This document shows, in pieces, positions 8,367-16,319 of a DNA stretch of 37,813 bases. Location: contig MKVY01000038.1 in NCBI GenBank assembly GCA_001899525.1, forward strand, positions 455,237 through 493,049, read 5' to 3'. The DNA comes from Rhizobiales bacterium 65-9 (GTDB lineage: Bacteria > Pseudomonadota > Alphaproteobacteria > Rhizobiales > Beijerinckiaceae). The position numbers and the translations under genes were made by a program. Positions within the stretch are counted from its first letter, which is position 1; every line of letters begins with the position of its first letter. The notes below the pieces were generated by a model that did no database searches, was not told where the DNA came from, and saw nothing but the letters and a program-made list of their open reading frames with translations.

Positions 8367-9740
8367 ATGCAGGTGACCGAGACCCTTTCCGAGGGCCTGA
8401 AGCGCGAATTCAAGGTGACGCTGGAGGCGGCCGCGCTCGCCAAGCGCGTCGATGAGGAGTTGAACGCTCTTCAGGGCAAGGCGCGCATCAACGGCTTCCG
8501 GCCCGGCAAGGTGCCTGTCGCGCATCTGCGCCGCCTGTACGGCCGCTCGGTGATGGCCGACGTGGTCAATAACGCGGTCGTCGACGCCAACAAGGCGATC
8601 GTCGAAGAGCGCGGACTGCGGCTCGCGATGGACCCCAAGATCGATTTCCCCGAGAGCCAGGACGAAATCGAGAAGGTGATCGAGGGCAAGGGCGACTTGA
8701 CCTATGGCGTCGCGGTGGAGGTCCTGCCGCAGTTCGAGGTGGCGGACTTCTCCGGTCTGGAGATCGTGCGAGAGAGCGCCGAGCCGCCGCAGGAGGAGGT
8801 CGACGAGCAGCTCCAGAATCTCGCCAAGCAGAATCGCCCCTATTCCCCGAAGGCGGAGGGCGCGGCGGCCGAGAAGGACGATCGCGTCACCATCGATTTC
8901 GTCGGCTCGATCGACGGCGTCGAGTTCGAGGGCGGGAAGGGCGAGAACATGCCGCTCGTCATCGGCGGCGGCCAGTTCATTCCGGGCTTCGAGGACGGCC
9001 TGCTGGGCGCCAAGAAGGGCGAAAGCCGGATCGTCAAGGCGACCTTCCCGGAAGCCTATCAGAAAGCCGACCTAGCGGGGAAAGAGGCGTCCTTCGACGT
9101 CACCGTGAAGGAGGTCGAAGCCCCCGGCGAACTCGTCATCGACGACGAACTCGCTAAGGCGTTCGGCATGGAGTCGCTCGATCAGCTCAAGCAGGCGATC
9201 AAGGACAATCTCTCCCGCGAACTGCTCGTTGTCGCCCGCGCCAAGACCAAGCGCCGGCTGCTCGACGCGCTCGACGGGCAATATTCGTTCGAGCTGCCGC
9301 CGACCCTGGTCGAGCAGGAATTCTCCAACGTCTGGGGGCAGATAGAGCAGGACATGAAAGCGTCCGGCCGCACCTTCGCCGACGAAAACACGACGGAGGA
9401 CGAGCAGAAGGCCGACTATCGCAAGATCGCCGAGCGGCGCGTGCGCCTCGGCCTGGTTCTCGCCAGGATCGGAGACGACGCCAAGGTCCAGATCACGGAC
9501 GACGAGGTCTCCAAGGCGCTGGTCGAACGGGCGCGACAGTTCCCCGGCCAGGAGAAGGCGGTGTGGGAGTTTTACCGCAAGAACCCGCAGGCGCTGGCCG
9601 AGCTGCGCGCGCCCATCTTCGAGGAGAAGGTCATCGATCACATCCTCGCCGGCGCGAAGGTGACGGACAAGACGGTGAGCAGGGACGAGCTTCTGGCGGA
9701 CGAGGAGTCCGCCGAGCTTGGCAAGGCGCTGAAAGGCTGA
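8367..9740 (+). CDS. tig: Trigger factor, ribosome-associated chaperone / peptidyl-prolyl isomerase
   Basis: The 457-residue product binds the ribosome exit tunnel and assists folding of nascent chains. The N-terminal ribosome-binding domain includes GFRPGKVPVAHLRRLYG, equivalent to the GFRxGxxP signature. A central FKBP-type domain (~160-245) runs DRVTIDFVGSIDGVEFEGG to FIPGFEDGLLGAKKGE. The remaining ~200 residues are the helical chaperone arms. A GAAGG motif precedes the ATG. The order tig-clpP-clpX is conserved across proteobacteria and links nascent-chain folding with proteolysis. Confidence 0.97.
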   Translation: MQVTETLSEGLKREFKVTLEAAALAKRVDEELNALQGKARINGFRPGKVPVAHLRRLYGRSVMADVVNNAVVDANKAIVEERGLRLAMDPKIDFPESQDEIEKVIEGKGDLTYGVAVEVLPQFEVADFSGLEIVRESAEPPQEEVDEQLQNLAKQNRPYSPKAEGAAAEKDDRVTIDFVGSIDGVEFEGGKGENMPLVIGGGQFIPGFEDGLLGAKKGESRIVKATFPEAYQKADLAGKEASFDVTVKEVEAPGELVIDDELAKAFGMESLDQLKQAIKDNLSRELLVVARAKTKRRLLDALDGQYSFELPPTLVEQEFSNVWGQIEQDMKASGRTFADENTTEDEQKADYRKIAERRVRLGLVLARIGDDAKVQITDDEVSKALVERARQFPGQEKAVWEFYRKNPQALAELRAPIFEEKVIDHILAGAKVTDKTVSRDELLADEESAELGKALKG

Positions 9741-9747
9741 CCCGGGC

Positions 9748-9768
9748 GCGGCGGCGCAAAGCCGCCGC
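9748..9768 (+). terminator. Strong GC hairpin after tig, without a U-tract
   Basis: An exact 8-bp stem GCGGCGGC/GCCGCCGC with loop GCAAA starts 8 bases after the tig stop. No T run follows, so it may act as a 3'-end stabiliser or partial attenuator more than as an intrinsic terminator. Confidence 0.4.
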
Positions 9769-9861
9769 CTCGCCGGACCGGCGTCGATCGCCGTCCGGGC
9801 CCTCTTCCGCTGACGCTTTTCGTTCACCACATGGAGAGGCTGGGCGGATCGGCGTGAGGTT

Positions 9862-9892
9862 TTGCGTTGCCGGGTCCGGCGGCGGTTATAAT
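9862..9892 (+). promoter_or_regulatory. Candidate sigma-70-type promoter of clpP
   Basis: A perfect TATAAT lies at 9887-9892, 57 bases before the clpP ATG. The best upstream hexamers are TTGCGT with a 19-base gap, or TTGCCG with only 14, so the -35 element is imperfect. In this GC-rich region an exact -10 box is notable. Confidence 0.4.
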
Positions 9893-9949
9893 ACCGTTGG
9901 AGACGATTCCCGCCCGTGACGCGCGATCCCGCGCACCGAAGAGAGCCCC

Positions 9950-10588
9950 ATGAAGGACCCTGTCGACATCTATAACAACTACCTCGTCCCGGTGGTGGTC
10001 GAGCAATCCAACCGCGGCGAGCGGTCTTTCGACATCTATTCGCGCCTTCTGCGCGAGCGGATCATTTTCCTCACCGGACAGGTCGAGGACGGGATGGCGT
10101 CCCTGATGGTGGCGCAGCTCCTGTTCCTGGAGGCCGAGAATCCGAAGAAGGAAATCTCGATGTACATCAACTCGCCGGGCGGTTCCGTCACGGCGGGCCT
10201 GTCGATCTACGACACGATGCAGTTCATCAAGCCGCCGATCACCACCATGTGCCTTGGAATGGCCGCATCGATGGGTTCGCTTCTGCTGACGGCCGGGGCG
10301 AAGGGGCAGCGATTCGCGCTCCCGAACTCCCGGATCATGGTCCACCAGCCTTCCGCCGGTTATCAGGGGAAGGTCACGGACATCATGATCTACGCCAAGG
10401 AATTCGAGCAGACCAAGCGGCGCCTCAACGAGATTTATGTCCATCACACCGGCCGGAGTTACAAAGAGGTCGAGGACGCCCTTGAGCGCGACAACTTCAT
10501 GTCCGCCGAGGCGGCCCGTGATTTCGGCCTCATCGACAAGGTGGTCGAGAAGCGCGCCGAGGACCCCGCTCCGCCCGCAAAGGTGTGA
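9950..10588 (+). CDS. clpP: ATP-dependent Clp protease proteolytic subunit
   Basis: The 212-residue product is the serine peptidase that forms a double heptameric ring and degrades substrates fed by ClpX or ClpA. The catalytic triad is visible: Ser107 in GMAASMGS, His132 in MVHQP and Asp181 in ERDNFMS. The [17 protein letters not shown] strand and the handle region are normal. It sits between tig and clpX and probably has its own promoter. Confidence 0.98.
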   Translation: MKDPVDIYNNYLVPVVVEQSNRGERSFDIYSRLLRERIIFLTGQVEDGMASLMVAQLLFLEAENPKKEISMYINSPGGSVTAGLSIYDTMQFIKPPITTMCLGMAASMGSLLLTAGAKGQRFALPNSRIMVHQPSAGYQGKVTDIMIYAKEFEQTKRRLNEIYVHHTGRSYKEVEDALERDNFMSAEAARDFGLIDKVVEKRAEDPAPPAKV

Positions 10589-10706
10589 CCGGCGGCCGCG
10601 AATTCGACGGTTGATCGCCGGGAGGCATCGTGTTTGCATCCCGGGCGGAGCAAGGCCCTGAGCGCGCCATTCCGGCGCGCACGGGCGAAGATCATGGCGC
10701 TACCGT

Positions 10707-10735
10707 TTGTTCACCGGAGCATCGGTATCATATGA
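10707..10735 (+). promoter_or_regulatory. Weak candidate promoter of clpX
   Basis: TTGTTC (10707-10712), a 17-base spacer and ATATGA (10730-10735) lie 55 bases before the clpX ATG in a 201-base clpP-clpX gap. Match quality is modest. Nothing else of note was seen in the gap apart from short GC-rich inverted repeats. Confidence 0.3.
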
Positions 10736-10789
10736 GCGGCGGCTCGCCGGCTTGGTCCGGCGGGGCGTGGTGAGAAGCGGAGGCTGGTG

Positions 10790-12067
10790 ATGGCTGCAGG
10801 AAACGCAAAGTCCGGAGGCGACGGCAAGAGCACGCTCTATTGCTCGTTCTGCGGCAAGAGCCAGCATGAGGTCCGCAAGCTCATCGCCGGGCCGACCGTC
10901 TTCATCTGCGACGAGTGCGTCGAACTCTGCATGGACATCATCCGTGAGGAGTCCAAGACCAAGCTCGTCCAGGCCAAGGACGGGGTGCCGACGCCCAAGG
11001 AGATCCGCAAGGTTCTGGACGACTATGTGATCGGGCAGGACTACGCCAAGCGCGTCCTGTCGGTCGCCGTCCACAACCACTACAAGCGGCTCAATCACGC
11101 GACGAAGCACAACGACGTCGAGCTGGCGAAGTCCAACATCCTCCTGTGCGGCCCGACCGGCTCCGGCAAGACGCTGCTGGCGCAGACGCTGGCGCGCATT
11201 CTGGACGTCCCGTTCACCATGGCCGACGCGACGACCCTCACCGAGGCGGGTTATGTCGGCGAGGACGTCGAGAACATTATCCTGAAATTGTTGCAGGCCT
11301 CTGACTACAACGTCGAGCGCGCCCAGCGCGGAATCGTCTATATCGACGAGATCGACAAGATCAGCCGCAAGTCCGACAATCCCTCGATCACGCGCGACGT
11401 GTCGGGCGAAGGCGTGCAGCAGGCCCTGCTCAAGATCATGGAAGGCACCGTCGCCTCCGTGCCGCCGCAGGGCGGACGCAAGCATCCCCAGCAGGAGTTC
11501 CTGCAGGTGGACACGACGAACATCCTCTTCATCTGCGGCGGCGCGTTCGCGGGCCTCGACAAGATCATCTCGTCGCGTTCGCAGGGCGGCACGTCGATCG
11601 GTTTCGGCGCCAAGGTGCAGGCGCCGGACGAGCGTCGCATCGGCGCGCTCTTCCGCGAGGTGGAGCCGGAGGATCTGCTCAAGTTCGGCCTGATCCCCGA
11701 ATTCGTCGGCCGTCTGCCGGTGATCGCGACGCTGGAGGATCTCGACGAATCCGCGCTGAAGAAGATCCTCACCGAGCCGAAGAACGCGCTGGTGAAGCAG
11801 TACGCCCGCCTGTTCGAGATGGAGGACACCGAGCTGACCTTCAACGACGAGGCGCTGAACCTCATCGCCCGCAAGGCGATCGAGCGGAAGACCGGCGCGC
11901 GCGGCCTGCGGTCGATCATGGAGAGCGTGCTGCTCGACACGATGTACGACCTGCCGGGCCTCGACGGGGTCGAGCAGGTGGTCGTCGGCCCCGAGGTCAT
12001 CGAAGGGAAGGCGCGGCCGCTCTATATCTATTCCGAGCGCGAGGACGAGAAGAAGGCCAGCGCCTGA
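10790..12067 (+). CDS. clpX: ATP-dependent Clp protease ATP-binding subunit ClpX
   Basis: The 425-residue AAA+ unfoldase recognises tagged substrates and threads them into ClpP. The zinc-binding domain has Cys18, Cys21, Cys40 and Cys43. Walker A is GPTGSGKT (121-128), Walker B is IVYIDEIDK (Asp186, Glu187) and the ClpP-docking loop has Ile270-Gly271-Phe272. The ATG at 10790 was preferred to the GTG one codon upstream because GGAGG lies 6 bases before the ATG. A UUCG-capped terminator follows the gene. Confidence 0.98.
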   Translation: MAAGNAKSGGDGKSTLYCSFCGKSQHEVRKLIAGPTVFICDECVELCMDIIREESKTKLVQAKDGVPTPKEIRKVLDDYVIGQDYAKRVLSVAVHNHYKRLNHATKHNDVELAKSNILLCGPTGSGKTLLAQTLARILDVPFTMADATTLTEAGYVGEDVENIILKLLQASDYNVERAQRGIVYIDEIDKISRKSDNPSITRDVSGEGVQQALLKIMEGTVASVPPQGGRKHPQQEFLQVDTTNILFICGGAFAGLDKIISSRSQGGTSIGFGAKVQAPDERRIGALFREVEPEDLLKFGLIPEFVGRLPVIATLEDLDESALKKILTEPKNALVKQYARLFEMEDTELTFNDEALNLIARKAIERKTGARGLRSIMESVLLDTMYDLPGLDGVEQVVVGPEVIEGKARPLYIYSEREDEKKASA

Positions 12068-12092
12068 GCCTGTTTTTCGCTCAGGATTTTCC

Positions 12093-12121
12093 AAAAGGCG
12101 GCTTCGGCCGCCTTTTCTGTT
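12093..12121 (+). terminator. Rho-independent terminator of clpX
   Basis: A 10-bp stem AAAAGGCGGC/GCCGCCTTTT closed by a UUCG tetraloop runs into TTTTCTGTT, 25 bases after the clpX stop codon. Confidence 0.88.
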
Positions 12122-12185
12122 CAATGGCCTATCGCGCCGGCCGGAGGCGCGCGCTAATCTCGCGCGTCACGTAAGGCGAGCCGCC

Positions 12186-13793
12186 ATGTCCAGCCTCAAT
12201 GTCACCCGCCGCCGGTTCATCGGAACGACCATCGCGGCGGGTTCGCTTGCAACCGGCGCGGGTCCATCCCGCGCGCAGGACGCGCCGCGGCGCGGCGGCG
12301 TGCTGATCGTCGCGGCCGATGGCGAGCCGCGCAACATCAATCCCGCGATCGTGGCGTCGAACGGGGTTTTCTTCATGGCGAGCAAGGTGATCGAACCGCT
12401 CGCGGAGATGACGCCCGGCGGCGGCTTCACGCCGCGCCTCGCCTTGTCGTGGCAGGGCAGCGCGGACGGGCGGCTCGTGCTGTTCAAGCTGCGGCCCGGC
12501 GTGTCCTGGCACGACGGCAAGCCCTTCACGTCGGAGGATGTCGCGTTCTCGGCGATGGAGGTCTGGAAGAAGCTCCAGAATTTCGGCCGCGTGGTGTTCA
12601 AGAATCTGGAAGCCGTGGACACGCCGGACGCGACCACGGCGGCGTTCCGCTTCAGCGCGCCGACGCCGCTCCAGCTCGTCGAGAACGCGCTGCCCGCGCT
12701 TACCTCGGTCCTGCCGAAACACATTTACGCGGGAACCGACATCGCCGCCAATCCGGCCAACGTGAAGCTCGTCGGCACTGGTCCGTTCAAATTCAGCGAA
12801 CACCGGCCCGGCGAATATTACCGTCTCGAGCGCAACCCGAATTACTGGGACGAGGGAAAGCCCTATCTCGACGGGATCATCTTCCGCGTGATGCCCGATC
12901 GCGGCGCCATCGCCGCGGCGACCGAGGCCAACCAGATTCAGTTGTCCGCCTTTTCCGCCGTGCCGCTCGCCGACATGGCGCGCATCGGCAAGGTTCCCGG
13001 CGTGAAAGTCATCGCCGACGGCTATGACGGCATCACCTATCAGCTCGTCGTCGAGATCAACAATGCGCGCAAGGAGCTGTCCGACCCGCGCGTGCGGCGC
13101 GCGATCGCGCATGCGATCGATCGCACCTTCGTCACCGACACGATCTTTCTCGGCACCGCGAAGGCGTCGAACGGTCCGATTCCGCTGTTCGACAAGGTGA
13201 TGAACGACGCCACGCTGAATCCGCCGCGCTTCGACGTTGCGCGCGCGAACGCCTTGCTCGACGAAGCGGGATATCCGCGCGGAGCTGGCGGCGCGCGCTT
13301 TTCCCTCAGGCTGCTGCCGGCGCCATGGTTCGAGCAGACGAGGCAGTTCGGCGACTATCTCAAGCAGGCGCTGCGCGCGGTGGGAATCGACGCGCAGATC
13401 GTCAACAACGATCCCGCGGCGCACACGAAAGCGGTCTACACCGACCGCGCCTATGATCTCGCCATCGGCTCGCCGGTCTATCGCAACGATCCCGCGATCT
13501 CGACCACGGTTCTCTATGAGAGCGGCATCCCGCCCGGCGTGCCTTTCGCCAACCAGTATAATTACAAGAGCGAGGAGATGGACGGCGTGATCGCCAAGGC
13601 CGCGTCCGAGATCGATCCGGCGCGGCGCGTGGCGCTCTACCGCGATTTTCAGCAGATCGCCAATCGCGACCTGCCGATCATTCATGTCGCCGAATGGACC
13701 TTCATCACGGTCGCCCGCGATTCCGTGCGCAATGTCGCGAACAACCCGCGCTGGGCGACATCGCATTGGGCCGACACATGGCTGTCGGGCTGA
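12186..13793 (+). CDS. ABC transporter substrate-binding protein, family 5 (peptide/opine/nickel type)
   Basis: The 535-residue product is a periplasmic binding protein of the DppA/OppA class. The N-terminus TRRRFIGTTIAAGS with a hydrophobic run ending PSRAQD is a twin-arginine signal. The mature protein shows the SBP_bac_5 pattern: a WHDGKPFTSEDVAFS motif, the GTGPFKF segment, ERNPNYWDEGKPYLD and DPRVRRAIAHAIDR. It heads a probable four-gene operon, with a permease 26 bases downstream. Substrate cannot be read from sequence; peptides are the default for the family. AAGGCGAG precedes the ATG. Confidence 0.93.
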   Translation: MSSLNVTRRRFIGTTIAAGSLATGAGPSRAQDAPRRGGVLIVAADGEPRNINPAIVASNGVFFMASKVIEPLAEMTPGGGFTPRLALSWQGSADGRLVLFKLRPGVSWHDGKPFTSEDVAFSAMEVWKKLQNFGRVVFKNLEAVDTPDATTAAFRFSAPTPLQLVENALPALTSVLPKHIYAGTDIAANPANVKLVGTGPFKFSEHRPGEYYRLERNPNYWDEGKPYLDGIIFRVMPDRGAIAAATEANQIQLSAFSAVPLADMARIGKVPGVKVIADGYDGITYQLVVEINNARKELSDPRVRRAIAHAIDRTFVTDTIFLGTAKASNGPIPLFDKVMNDATLNPPRFDVARANALLDEAGYPRGAGGARFSLRLLPAPWFEQTRQFGDYLKQALRAVGIDAQIVNNDPAAHTKAVYTDRAYDLAIGSPVYRNDPAISTTVLYESGIPPGVPFANQYNYKSEEMDGVIAKAASEIDPARRVALYRDFQQIANRDLPIIHVAEWTFITVARDSVRNVANNPRWATSHWADTWLSG

Positions 13794-13819
13794 TCGGACG
13801 AGGCTGATTCAGACAAGCC

Positions 13820-14800
13820 GTGAATCGCGCATTTCGGATCGTCTTGACGCGCATCATTGCTGCGATCCCGACGATGGCGTTCGTCGTGATCGGAGCGTTC
13901 GTCCTTCTGTCGCTGGCTCCCGGCGACGCCGTCGACGCCTATCTCGCCCAGACCGGCGGAAGCGGCGGCGCCGGCGATGATCTGCGCCGGCGCTGGGGCG
14001 TTGGCGGATCGCCGCCGGAGCGCATGGCGGCGTTCGCAGCGGGAATTTTCAGCGGTCATCTCGGGCAATCCATCGTGCATGGCAGGCCGGTGCTGGACGT
14101 CGTCATGGAGCGTCTTCCCGTCACGCTGACGCTGATGGGATTGTCGCTGGCGCTCGCGGTCGGTCTGGGCGGCGCGCTGGGCCTCGTCGCCGGCGCGCGG
14201 CCGGGCGCGCCACGCGATCGCGCGCTGTCCGCCAGCGCGCTGATCGTCAACGCCATTCCCAATTTCTGGCTCGGACTGCTGTTGATGCTGTTGCTCGCGG
14301 TCCGCGCGCCTCTGCTGCCTGTCGGCGGGCTTCAGACGCTCGGCGCGCCGCTGACCGGCTGGAGCGCCGTCATCGACCGCGCGCAGCATCTCGTGCTGCC
14401 GACCCTTGCGCTCGGGCTCGGCTATGTCGCGCTCAGCATGCGCGCCTTGCGGGCCGGCATGGCTGAGACATGGCGCGCCGATCACGTTCGCGCCGCGCGC
14501 GCGCTGGGCCACAGACGACGTTCGCTGGTGTGGCGCGCGGTCGCGCGCCCCGCAATTCTGCCGGTTGTCGTGCTCGCGGGCCAGCAGGCCGGAACCATGA
14601 TCGGCGGCAGCGTCGTCGTCGAAACCGTGTTCGCGATTCCCGGCATGGGACGGCTGGCGTTCGAGGCGGTGAGCGGCCGCGATCCGCCGCTGCTCGTCGG
14701 AGTCGTGCTGGTGAGCACCGTGCTTGTGCTTGCGATCAACCTCATCGTCGATCTGACGCTGGCGCGGCTCGATCCGCGCATCGGAGCAGCCGATGCGTGA
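13820..14800 (+). CDS. ABC transporter permease, DppB-type
   Basis: The 326-residue inner-membrane permease begins at GTG (reading NRAFRIVLTRIIAAI), with a first transmembrane segment followed by the family's SLAPGDAVDAYL region. Several hydrophobic segments follow, and the cytoplasmic coupling (EAA-like) loop reads RAARALGHRRRSLVWRAVAR. The TVFAIPGMGRLAFEAVSGRD segment near the C-terminus is typical of DppB proteins. Its end overlaps the next permease by 8 bases, implying translational coupling and a heterodimeric channel. Confidence 0.92.
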   Translation: MNRAFRIVLTRIIAAIPTMAFVVIGAFVLLSLAPGDAVDAYLAQTGGSGGAGDDLRRRWGVGGSPPERMAAFAAGIFSGHLGQSIVHGRPVLDVVMERLPVTLTLMGLSLALAVGLGGALGLVAGARPGAPRDRALSASALIVNAIPNFWLGLLLMLLLAVRAPLLPVGGLQTLGAPLTGWSAVIDRAQHLVLPTLALGLGYVALSMRALRAGMAETWRADHVRAARALGHRRRSLVWRAVARPAILPVVVLAGQQAGTMIGGSVVVETVFAIPGMGRLAFEAVSGRDPPLLVGVVLVSTVLVLAINLIVDLTLARLDPRIGAADA

Positions 14801-15623
14801 CTCTCTGCTCGCTCGCATCGTCCGTTCGCCCGAAGGCGCCATCGGCTCGGTCGCGCTGCTGGCCATGCTCGCGCTCGCGCTCGCGGCGCCGTGGCTCGCC
14901 GGCGACGATCCGCTTGCGATCGCGGGCCGTCCGCTGCTGTCGCCGGGATTCCACGCGCATCTGCCGCTCGGAACGGACAGGCTCGGACGCGACATTTTCA
15001 GTGGCCTGCTCTTTGGCGCGCGCTCGACGCTGACCGTCGCCGCCGCCGTGATGGTCACTGCGCTGGCGGCGGGCGCCGCGATCGGAGCCTGCGCCGGCTA
15101 TGTCGGCGGATGGCTGGATGAAATGCTGATGCGGCTCGCCGACGCGGCGCAGTCGGTTCCGTCCTTCATGCTGGCTCTGGCGATCGTCAGCGTCGCCGGA
15201 CCGTCGCAGCCTGTGATCGTCGCGGCGCTGGCGGCGAGCGCGTGGACGGGCCCCGCGCGCGTTGTTCGCGCCGAGGTGCTGAGCCTGAGGCAGCGCGCCT
15301 TCGTCGAGGCGTCGCGGCTGTCGGGCCGCAGCACGCTCGCCATGATCTTCGAGGTTATCCTGCCCAACGCCGTCGCGCCGCTCCTGGCGCTCGCCGCGAT
15401 CATCGTCGCCTCCGCCGTGATCATGGAGGCGGCGCTCGCCTTTCTCGGCCTGACCGATCCGAACGTCGCGAGCTGGGGCGCGATGATCGCGGAGGGTCGC
15501 TCGGTGCTGCGCACGGCGCCCCATGTGATTCTCGCGCCCGGCGTGGCGCTTGCTTTCGTCGTGCTGGCGGTCAGTCTGGTGAGCGAAGGCGCGTCGAAAG
15601 CGATGGCGCGCGGGCAAACATGA
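14793..15623 (+). CDS. ABC transporter permease, DppC-type
   Basis: The 276-residue product is the second membrane subunit. The DppC pattern HLPLGTDRLGRDIFSGLLFG follows the first transmembrane segment, and the coupling loop reads FVEASRLSGRSTLAMIF. LAFLGLTDPNVASWGAMIAEG near the end is diagnostic. It starts inside the previous gene. No ATPase genes of the DppD/DppF type follow, so the two permeases must borrow nucleotide-binding subunits encoded elsewhere. Confidence 0.92.
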   Translation: MRDSLLARIVRSPEGAIGSVALLAMLALALAAPWLAGDDPLAIAGRPLLSPGFHAHLPLGTDRLGRDIFSGLLFGARSTLTVAAAVMVTALAAGAAIGACAGYVGGWLDEMLMRLADAAQSVPSFMLALAIVSVAGPSQPVIVAALAASAWTGPARVVRAEVLSLRQRAFVEASRLSGRSTLAMIFEVILPNAVAPLLALAAIIVASAVIMEAALAFLGLTDPNVASWGAMIAEGRSVLRTAPHVILAPGVALAFVVLAVSLVSEGASKAMARGQT

Positions 15624-15633
15624 TGGGCGCGAG

Positions 15634-16158
15634 ATGACGGAAGAAACCGAGACTTTGCGGCGGGAGCTCGCATCGGCCTTCGCCAATCGCGCTGACCTCT
15701 ACCGCCTGCTGCTGCGCGCGCTCGAAGGCGAAATGGGGCGCGAGCGCGCCGAAGCGACGCTCGTCGGCGTGCTGGAGGAGCGGGGCAGGGAGGTCGCCGC
15801 CGGGCTCTTCGCCGGGATTCCCGCGGACGCCCATGCGGTCGCCGAGCGCTTCCTTTCGGTCAGTCCCGACGGCGGACGTCTCTATCCGCACGAGGTCGAG
15901 CGTTCGGCGTCGTCCTGCACCATCCGCGTGAGCTCCTGTCCGCTCAAGAACGCGTGGTCCGCCGAGGGTCTGGACGACGGCCGGATCGCGGACCTCTGCC
16001 GCGTCGCCGGCGCCTTCGACAAAGGGCTGTTCGAGGCGGCCGGCGTGGATTTCGCTAACCAGACCTGGACAAAGGAGCGCGGCGGCGGATGCTGTTGGAT
16101 TACGCTCACCACGAGGCCGCCTGCCGGCGGCGACACTCGCTCCGGGACTGTGACTTGA
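15634..16158 (+). CDS. L-2-amino-thiazoline-4-carboxylic acid hydrolase-like protein
   Basis: The 174-residue product resembles the ATC hydrolase family (Pfam ATC_hydrolase). That assignment rests on a C-terminal pattern: CTIRVSSCPLKNAW (Cys95, Cys102), then GRIADLCRVAGAFDKGLF (Cys122, a Cys-then-Asp helix) and a final strand GGGCCWITL (Cys153, Cys154). The N-terminal half is helical, with no signal peptide. It follows the permease by 10 bases and probably belongs to the transporter operon, so it may process the imported compound. The family's founding reaction opens a thiazoline ring on the way to cysteine, but most members are uncharacterised; activity here is inference. Its stop codon lies inside the lon promoter candidate. 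Confidence 0.65.
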   Translation: MTEETETLRRELASAFANRADLYRLLLRALEGEMGRERAEATLVGVLEERGREVAAGLFAGIPADAHAVAERFLSVSPDGGRLYPHEVERSASSCTIRVSSCPLKNAWSAEGLDDGRIADLCRVAGAFDKGLFEAAGVDFANQTWTKERGGGCCWITLTTRPPAGGDTRSGTVT

Positions 16159-16182
16159 ATGACTCAACCCCGATCGCCATTT
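16154..16182 (+). promoter_or_regulatory. Candidate RpoH (heat-shock sigma) promoter of lon
   Basis: CTTGAA at 16154-16159, a 17-base spacer and CCATTT at 16177-16182 match the rhizobial RpoH form CTTGAA-N17-CCANAT with one mismatch in the -10 part. The -35 part overlaps the last codons and stop of the upstream gene. A start site near 16190 would give lon a ~130-base leader. Confidence 0.55.
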
Positions 16183-16319
16183 TGGTCTAGTCTTGAGTCG
16201 ACCGCGCTCATTCCGAGGCGGCGGCCGGGATAGCGGAAGGTTCGCAGGAATCAGCCGCCGCCGTCTGCATGGCAGCCCGAAGGGGGGCCATGGCGGGCGC
16301 AAGTCGAAAGGAAAACATA

